The notes under the pieces: model-generated
What the model saw: only the letters and a program-made list of their open reading frames with translations
What the model was told of the DNA's origin: nothing
Database searches by the model: none
Program-made: the position numbers and the translations under genes
Assembly: GCA_964019155.1 (NCBI GenBank)
Contig: OZ025245.1
Location: 13,068,461-13,132,460 of the forward strand
Length of the DNA: 64,000 nt
Direction of reading: 5' to 3'
Source: Osedax fenrisi
Lineage: Eukaryota; Annelida; Polychaeta; Sabellida; Siboglinidae
Shown: in pieces, positions 57,633 through 64,000 of the stretch
Layout: the number at the start of each line of letters is the position of its first letter
How positions within the stretch are numbered: the first letter of the stretch is position 1

Positions 57633-57936
57633 ACTGCCTGTGTGGCTCAGTGGATAAGGCGTCAGACACACAAGCAGTAGGACACGGGTTCGACCCTCGT
57701 CCGGAACATTAATTAATTTTATGGAAAATGGGTCTTAAAATATTATTTAGAAGTGACCTTATATAATTGTGTATAAATAAATGATCGGCTCTCGTTAAAA
57801 CCATGGATGCCTTAACATGAGAGCGGCTTCGAAGGGATATTAGAGCCATATATGGTTATAAGTGAAAACTTCATCTAAGTTCCTGGATGGGATGAAAGGA
57901 CCCCACCAAATAAAAATAACAATAACAATAACAATA
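57633..57936 (+). mobile_element. SINE, best-preserved copy (304 bp)
   Basis: The tRNA-like head has box A TGGCTCAGTGGATAAGG and box B GGTTCGACCCT. The central body has GGATGCCTTAACATGAGAGC, GGCTTCGAAGGGATATTAGAG, GTGAAAACTTCATCTAAG and TTCCTGGATGGGATGAAAGG. The tail is AATAACAATAACAATAACAA. Related copies lie at 21290 (-), 43604 (-) and 49121 (+). It depends on a partner LINE, which I cannot identify from the tail. Confidence 0.9.
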
Positions 57937-58846
57937 TATAGCATAATATCGATAATCATTATATATAATGGTATATACCTATACATAGATGTTGAAATAC
58001 TCTCTTTTATTAGTGTTTTCCTATAACTACACAGAGATGATTATAAACCGATCAAGAGAGGGTATCCCGTTATGACTGTTAACCACGCCCCCGTTAACAC
58101 TGCTAACCACGCCCCCTCCCTCTCTATAACGTACTTGATACACTACTACCTATAATGCAGTACACGTAAGCATAGTGGTACGCCTATAGGTACCTATCTA
58201 CGTATACATCACACGCGCGCATGCGCTGATTAAAGTATCGACCACGTGATTGATTAACTTTGCGCTTATCGATAGATGTCGCTAGCATACATCAGTTTAT
58301 ATATGTCATCACGATCATACTATTTACCGCTGTACTTTATTGCAGTATCCACGAGATGTACGCTAATTCGCTAATATACATCATATTTATATAGGTCATC
58401 GTGATCCGTTAAATGATTGTAGGTTAACTATTAACATGTACATAAGTATCTAAGAGAAATACACGAAGACGGTATAAGCGTGTTTATGTTATACGAATTA
58501 TGCGACTTCGGTATACCGACTTATATATTACTTATATAAGTAGTCATTGTTATAAGTGTCTATGCATAGAGAAATATGTTCGTAATATGTAATAATAATA
58601 ATGGTAGTAATAATAGTAGTAATAATATAATAACTAATCGTTGGTAATAATATACAATAATTAATTTAGTTATCAAATTATTTTTAGAATGTAATTATTT
58701 ATTATTATCATTGTTTCGAATCAAAAAAACTAACCCATTTTAATGATAATCTTTTGATCTTATATATAAACTGATTTCATTCATTCATTCTTATATATAT
58801 ATATATATATATATATATGATTTAATAATTATAATTATTAAAATGA

Positions 58847-58894
<48 letters not shown>

Positions 58895-59336
58895 CGATCT
58901 ATTATACGATATATTATATATTACTTATTTTAATATTATAAGATACACAATACAATTCTTGTATATGTCTAAATGCATGTGATAGTTTTAAGTTAAATAA
59001 AATTCTGTTTTTATGAGATACAAGCTAATCATTTTTATCCAAATAAATATTTGTTCATTATTATTTTATTGTAAATCTAAAATGTATGACAAATATTTTT
59101 TTAAATAATTCTTAAATCATATTTCTATGAAAAATGTAAATTATAAAATAAAACATTTTAAAACACAAATAAGAAAATAAATTATTATAATCATTTATTA
59201 AGTATAGCGATACTAACAGTATAATAAAACACACACACATACACACACACATATATATATATATATGTATATATGAGTGTGCGTGTGAATAATAAATCTT
59301 CAAAGAATTAATTCAAATAAGAAGTTTTATCACGTA
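57937..59336. other. Intergenic DNA, no gene seen
   Basis: Two AACCACGCCCCC boxes at about 58081 and 58103, and a GCGCATGCGC-type site at 58216. AT runs at 58793-58818 and 58851-58890. A TTCATTCATTCATTC tail-like repeat near 58773. A CA/AT patch at 59230-59275. Confidence 0.45.
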
Positions 59337-59520
59337 CTTTCACGTTGGCTCGTTTGAATGCTCGATTCAAATTATGACGTAACAGTAGCAGCGGTGACGT
59401 CATAGCTACAAGATTACGTCACGCATGCGTCACGCTATCTTCCCCCGTCGGACAATGCACGGTCGTAAATGTTCTCGTCCGTTTAATCTTCCGTATTATT
59501 GTCACATTCGCTAATTTAGC
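59337..59520. promoter_or_regulatory. CRE/ATF-site cluster, possible promoter or enhancer
   Basis: In less than 60 bp there are TGACGTAA (59375), TGACGTCA (59395), TTACGTCA (59414) and a palindromic GTCACGCATGCGTCAC (59419-59434). Clustered CREB/ATF-type sites with an NRF1-like core in a local GC-richer patch are typical of promoters. No adjacent gene is visible, so the target is unknown. Confidence 0.4.
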
Positions 59521-60062
59521 AGTGAGACTATATTTATATATATATAATATAATGTATTTAAAGTAGGTAAATATAATGGTATTTTTTAATAATTCAAATT
59601 AATTAAAATGTTTACAAAACTAAATATATATAATTAAATATATCGATTTATTTATTTTTCTCTCGTTTAATACGATATAGAATCAATATAAATTATAATA
59701 TTACAAAGTTGACATATTTTCTATTGATAAAACTCGCGATAACACGAATGGTATATGTCCTATTAAAGGATTTACCTTACTCAGTATACTGATAGTTTAC
59801 TATAGTATACTACTCAATTTATAAAATAAATAATATAATATATACATGTACGTTATATATTAGTATTAACGTATTATTAACGTATTATTAACGTATTATG
59901 TATGGATAATATAGGTTTATATATCTCCTGGTTATATACCGATAGAATAGCATGTAACACAAATCGTAAATTATTATCAAATATCAAATAAAGGTATAAC
60001 GAATAAAGAAAATAAGACCCGGAAGTGTGCGTTATTACTGTAGGTACTTTTACTAGTTTACT

Positions 60063-60112
60063 TGTACCGGAACAAGCATTCGTCTGATCGGGCGGGTGCT
60101 TGTTCCGGTACA
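60063..60112. repeat. Inverted repeat with 16-bp perfect arms
   Basis: TGTACCGGAACAAGCA (60063-60078) and its exact complement (60097-60112) are separated by 18 nt. A second imperfect hairpin, TTATCAGGTA...TACCTGATAA, lies at about 60149-60183. Confidence 0.85.
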
Positions 60113-60315
60113 ATATATCGATATAGAGAGAACGTCGTTGTGAAACTTATTATCAGGTAAACGGTATACCGTATACCTGATAATTTATAAACAATTTCTA
60201 ATAGTTTTTATTTTGTGTAAATTAAAAAAAGAAGATCGAAATACACTTGAGATCTGATCGATATAAGCTTTCTATCAAAAATAAAAACAATATATCGCAT
60301 ATATATATAAGTATA

Positions 60316-61231
60316 GGGTAAAGTCTCCGATTACCGACCCCTAAATGATTATCTGTAATAACTTATTCAATATTAAATACATTTATTTGAAATTTTGTAA
60401 ATAGGGTAATATTATGGCAATGCATAATGTGGCTATTTAAATTTTTTGATATCATTATATTTACAATAATAAACAGTGGGGTCGGTAATCGGATACCTAT
60501 TTCTAATACCGACCCCCTAAAATAATCGTGGTATAAATAATTGTAGTTTTCTAATATCAAATCAATATAGTAGATATTCATAAATATAATTAATTAGGAA
60601 CCTATAACATGCACGCAATTATTTTGTATTGAATTTATGTTTTAATAGTAATATTAAATTTAAATTTAAACTTTATAGTAAATATATTAAAAGAGTGTAT
60701 ATTATTATTTAATATTTAGTTATTAATCAGTATGTATATAATCGAATGGAATCATGAATCCTTAATCTATATCAATAATACACAAACAACTTATGACATA
60801 TTTTAAAATAAAATACTGATCTATTTTGATTGGATATTTAAAATTACATGGGGTCGGAATTGTGTTGATATTAGGAAAATCATATGGGTTGATATTATTA
60901 AGATATTTTGGTTAATAGTTATTCAAATTGAATTATTTTATATAGTTGTAAACATTTTATTGATCTACAATATTATGCTCAGTATTAAGTTTTATTTTAA
61001 TTAATAAAGTATTTACAATGATTTAAAAAAAGTTATTATTCAAATATTTAAAAAGAAAAAACAGAATATTACATTTTATCAAATAACAATTGTAGGATTT
61101 AATATTTTGAAAAACATTATACTTATTCATATTTACCATTAAATTACTAACATTTCATATATATATAATTTTTTGATATATCTTATAGTTACTGAGATAC
61201 GAGAGGGGGTCGGTAATTGGAGACTTTCCCA
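60316..61231 (+). mobile_element. TA-flanked transposon family G1, copy c (916 bp)
   Basis: Ends GGGTAAAGTCTCCGATTACC and GGTAATTGGAGACTTTCCCA are inverted, with TA flanks. The interior aligns along its length with copy a at 37691, including AATATTATGGCAAT, the AAACAGTGGGGTCGGTAATCGG region and TACCGACCCCCTAAAATAAT. No coding capacity. Confidence 0.85.
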
Positions 61232-61399
61232 TATACGTAAAATAAACAAACATTATGATATTAATAATGTTAAACGTATTCGATTAAATATAATCGAGGT
61301 GAACTTTGATGACTATTTTATTACGGCATATAACTCTAATATCGAATGCAATCGATGAATCAATCGATATATAATTATAATTACTAAATATAATACTAG

Positions 61400-61775
61400 T
61401 GATAGTAGTAGTAATAGTATTTATTTATACACAAAGATTAATATAAGATTCTACAATGTGTTTTACTGTTTGTAGAACAGTTTACAGGTGTGGGTTCCCG
61501 GATGATTTAACGATCATCCGTAAAAAATAATATAATAAAATAACATTCTTAAATATAATAATATAATAATAATATAATAACACGATTACATTTCAAAGAG
61601 GGTTAGATAAGTGGTATTTTAGTGGGGAACGTTTAAATAGCTCCTTGAGTTTATATTTGAAAGTTATTATTGACATATCTTCTTTGCGTATGGATTGGGG
61701 AAGTTTATTCCAGAGAGTTGCAGAGACCTCTCCAGCTAAATCGTTTGTTATAATGATAGTATACTATGCCTTGCC
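61400..61775 (-). pseudogene. L2/CR1 ORF2 extreme C-terminal relic
   Basis: Minus-strand translation reads GEVSATLWNKLPQSIRKEDM, then ITFKYKLKELFKRS and a natural-looking stop. This is the conserved LWNxLPxxIRxxxxxxxFKxxLKxxLF end of the family. The 3' UTR continues to about 61400. It is 5'-truncated as is common for these elements. Confidence 0.8.
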
Positions 61776-62459
<684 letters not shown>

Positions 62460-62749
62460 TTTTTCTAAGGAAAGATATAACACTCACTCGTAATCGAGTA
62501 ATTCTATTTCGTATACAAAAAACAATAGCGCCACCTATACGCCACCGATGGTCAATTTTCGGAAATATGCTTTGTTTGTAATGTAAATTCGTATCAAAAT
62601 ATGCCATTTTAAAATGAAAAATAATATGTTTAATTTATTAAGAAAACTAAGTGTTCATTACTAATATATAACAAAGCAATAGGATATGTTGGTTTTAAAT
62701 GCTATACATATGTATGTGGCGAGTAAAAGCTCATTTACATTGCGTGTAA

Positions 62750-62876
62750 TTTAATAGAGCAATGAAAATATTGTAGTATGCAAATCGCGGCAAACCTAAC
62801 TCGATTTCGATAGTACTGCTAGCAGCGGGATGTATGAATACTAATCACGTTGCGTAGATAGGGAGTGTTATATCGT
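62750..62876 (+). repeat. Dispersed repeat R2, copy 2
   Basis: Shares TAATAGAGCAATG, GTACTGCTAGCAGCGGG and TTGCGTAGATAGGGAGTGTT with the complement of 20733-20875. It is roughly 130 bp and unclassified. Confidence 0.6.
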
Positions 62877-62986
62877 TGATTCGCAAAATCGTAGGTGTTT
62901 ATATAATATACTATTATATTTAAATCATTACTCCTTTATTGATTGTATAATTATTTATTTGTATAATTTATTATTACATCTGTCTT

Positions 62987-63021
62987 ATCATTATTGTCCA
63001 TTTTTATTTTATATATATGTA

Positions 63022-63075
<54 letters not shown>

Positions 63076-63106
63076 TACATATATATAAAATAAAAATGGG
63101 CAATAA

Positions 63107-63110
<4 letters not shown>
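62987..63110. repeat. 124-bp palindrome centred on (TA)n
   Basis: Arms ATCATTATTGTCCATTTTTA... and its complement (...TAAAAATGGGCAATAATGAT) extend about 38 bp on each side of a 48-bp TA run at 63025-63072, with one mismatch. A second TA run follows at 63109-63148. Confidence 0.85.
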
Positions 63111-63148
<38 letters not shown>

Positions 63149-63150
<2 letters not shown>

Positions 63151-63658
63151 CTCTTTATGTTTATTTATATATCTAATTTAATATAATAATACTAATAATT
63201 ATTAATGATTATAATCAATATAATAATACTAATAATTATTAATGATTATAATCAATATATTATAAATATACATGTATAAATGCGGAACTAAAAAATTCTC
63301 CCCTAGCGTGTCGAACATGCACCACACCTCGTGTATTGTCTGATGACGTAATAGATGAATTACGTAAGCGACACATTCCTTCCACCACCTCCTCACCATC
63401 AACATCAACATCACCATCACCCTCCTACATATCCATATCCTCTAATAAAATCGCTGCCATGATAATATATTTGGTGGTTGTCATAAGATAGGAACTATGG
63501 ACCTATAGTTTAATTATACATATTCAATATATGTGATAGTATATAGTATACTATCACACCTATAGGAGACGTGTGAGTTGAGGTAATTAATGAATTCTTA
63601 TTTATTGAATAGCATATAAATATATATATATATATAAATATATGCAATATTTATTATA
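63149..63658. other. Intergenic DNA, no gene seen
   Basis: A 34-bp segment (TAATATAATAATACTAATAA...) is tandemly duplicated at 63178-63255. A 12-bp-arm palindrome TGTGATAGTATA-TAG-TATACTATCACA lies at 63532-63558. A CACCATCACC-type (CAT)n-like patch lies near 63390-63420. Confidence 0.55.
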
Positions 63659-64000
63659 AGGCAGTTGATCGAAAAAGCAAAAGAGCACCAAATACCGCTC
63701 CATTTCCATTTTATTGACTTTAAAGCAGCATTTGACACTATTTGGAGAGCGGCACTTTGGAAGATGCTGCTTAAGATAGGTATCCCAAATAAACTTGTCG
63801 AGATAATCAAAAATCTATATGATAAAACGGAATGCTCCATAATAGCTGGAGGAGAACTATCGGATTGGTTCCCAGTTAATATTGGCGTGAGACAAGGCTG
63901 TATTATGTCACCAAGTTTATTCAACATATTCCTGGAATATGTAATGAAGGGTGTTAAAAGTTTGAACCGTGACTTTCAATTAAACGAAAATATGTCTGTT
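63659..64000 (+). pseudogene. RTE-like reverse transcriptase, truncated by window end
   Basis: The plus-strand frame is open from about 63659 to the end: RQLIEKAKEHQIPLHFHFID, FKAAFDTIWRAALWKML, GIPNKLVEIIKNLYD, WFPVNIGVRQGCIMSPSLFN and IFLEYVMKG. Blocks FKAAFD and GVRQGCxxSPxLFN are diagnostic of a non-LTR reverse transcriptase. The pattern resembles RTE-group proteins more than the CR1/L2 elements in this window. The sequence 5' of 63659 is an AT repeat with no RT upstream, so the copy appears 5'-truncated. Intactness beyond 64000 is unknown. Confidence 0.65.

Noticed and set aside
57633..57705. tRNA gene at the SINE head (also 49121 and 43850)
   Set aside because: Box A and B are present, but the fold lacks a proper anticodon arm and the sequence continues into a repeated SINE body with an AATAAC tail.
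63598..63927. 109-aa minus-strand ORF at the right end
   Set aside because: It is the antisense of the RTE-like reverse transcriptase, whose plus-strand motifs are clear.

Overview
The window looks like transposon-dominated intergenic DNA from an animal nuclear genome. It is very AT-rich, full of long (AT)n tracts, and carries no bacterial-type operons. The animal assignment rests on intron-split exon remnants of a mitochondrial lipoate enzyme, CR1/L2-type and RTE-like non-LTR retrotransposons, tRNA-headed SINEs, hAT, pogo-like and Harbinger-like DNA transposons, a Ty3/gypsy element, and one ordinary tRNA-Lys(CTT). I cannot name the species. An AT-rich invertebrate is my inference.

Layout. 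0-7.5 kb: AT-rich DNA with an 88-bp palindrome, decayed non-LTR and gypsy fragments and a likely solo LTR. 7.5-12 kb: a nearly complete CR1/L2-type retrotransposon on the minus strand, with ORF1 (PHD finger) and ORF2 (endonuclease plus reverse transcriptase). 12.5-16.5 kb: a 3.9-kb element with roughly 550-bp terminal inverted repeats, itself invaded by a hAT element and several small elements. 17.2-20.6 kb: an L2-type element containing a hAT element, which contains a pogo-like MITE. 21-28 kb: a SINE, a large (TTA)n tract, a Harbinger-like MITE, a degraded three-exon lipoyl synthase pseudogene, an AT-rich satellite and an unexplained GC-rich 181-codon ORF. 28.9-35.5 kb: a hAT transposase relic split by a young gypsy element whose LTRs differ at about 4 of 339 positions. 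37-42.3 kb: tRNA-Lys between two oppositely oriented copies of one TA-flanked transposon family, the second holding two further nested transposons. 43.6-50 kb: SINEs, foldback elements and L2 fragments. 51.4-55.1 kb: a 17-bp minisatellite of 218 units in exact register. 55-64 kb: more microsatellites, a SINE, a CRE-rich patch, a third copy of the 37-kb transposon family, and an RTE-like reverse transcriptase that runs off the window end.

No intact host protein-coding gene is visible. The main interest lies in (1) the exact-register 17-bp array with higher-order structure, (2) the lipoyl synthase pseudogene with a mutated splice donor and a lost cluster cysteine, (3) tiny 36-37 bp palindromic insertions with 8-bp duplications, (4) an ORF1-UGA-CUA-ORF2 junction in the CR1/L2 element, and (5) several TA-flanked transposon families whose ends share a similar sub-terminal motif. 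I do not see a convincing new multi-gene system.
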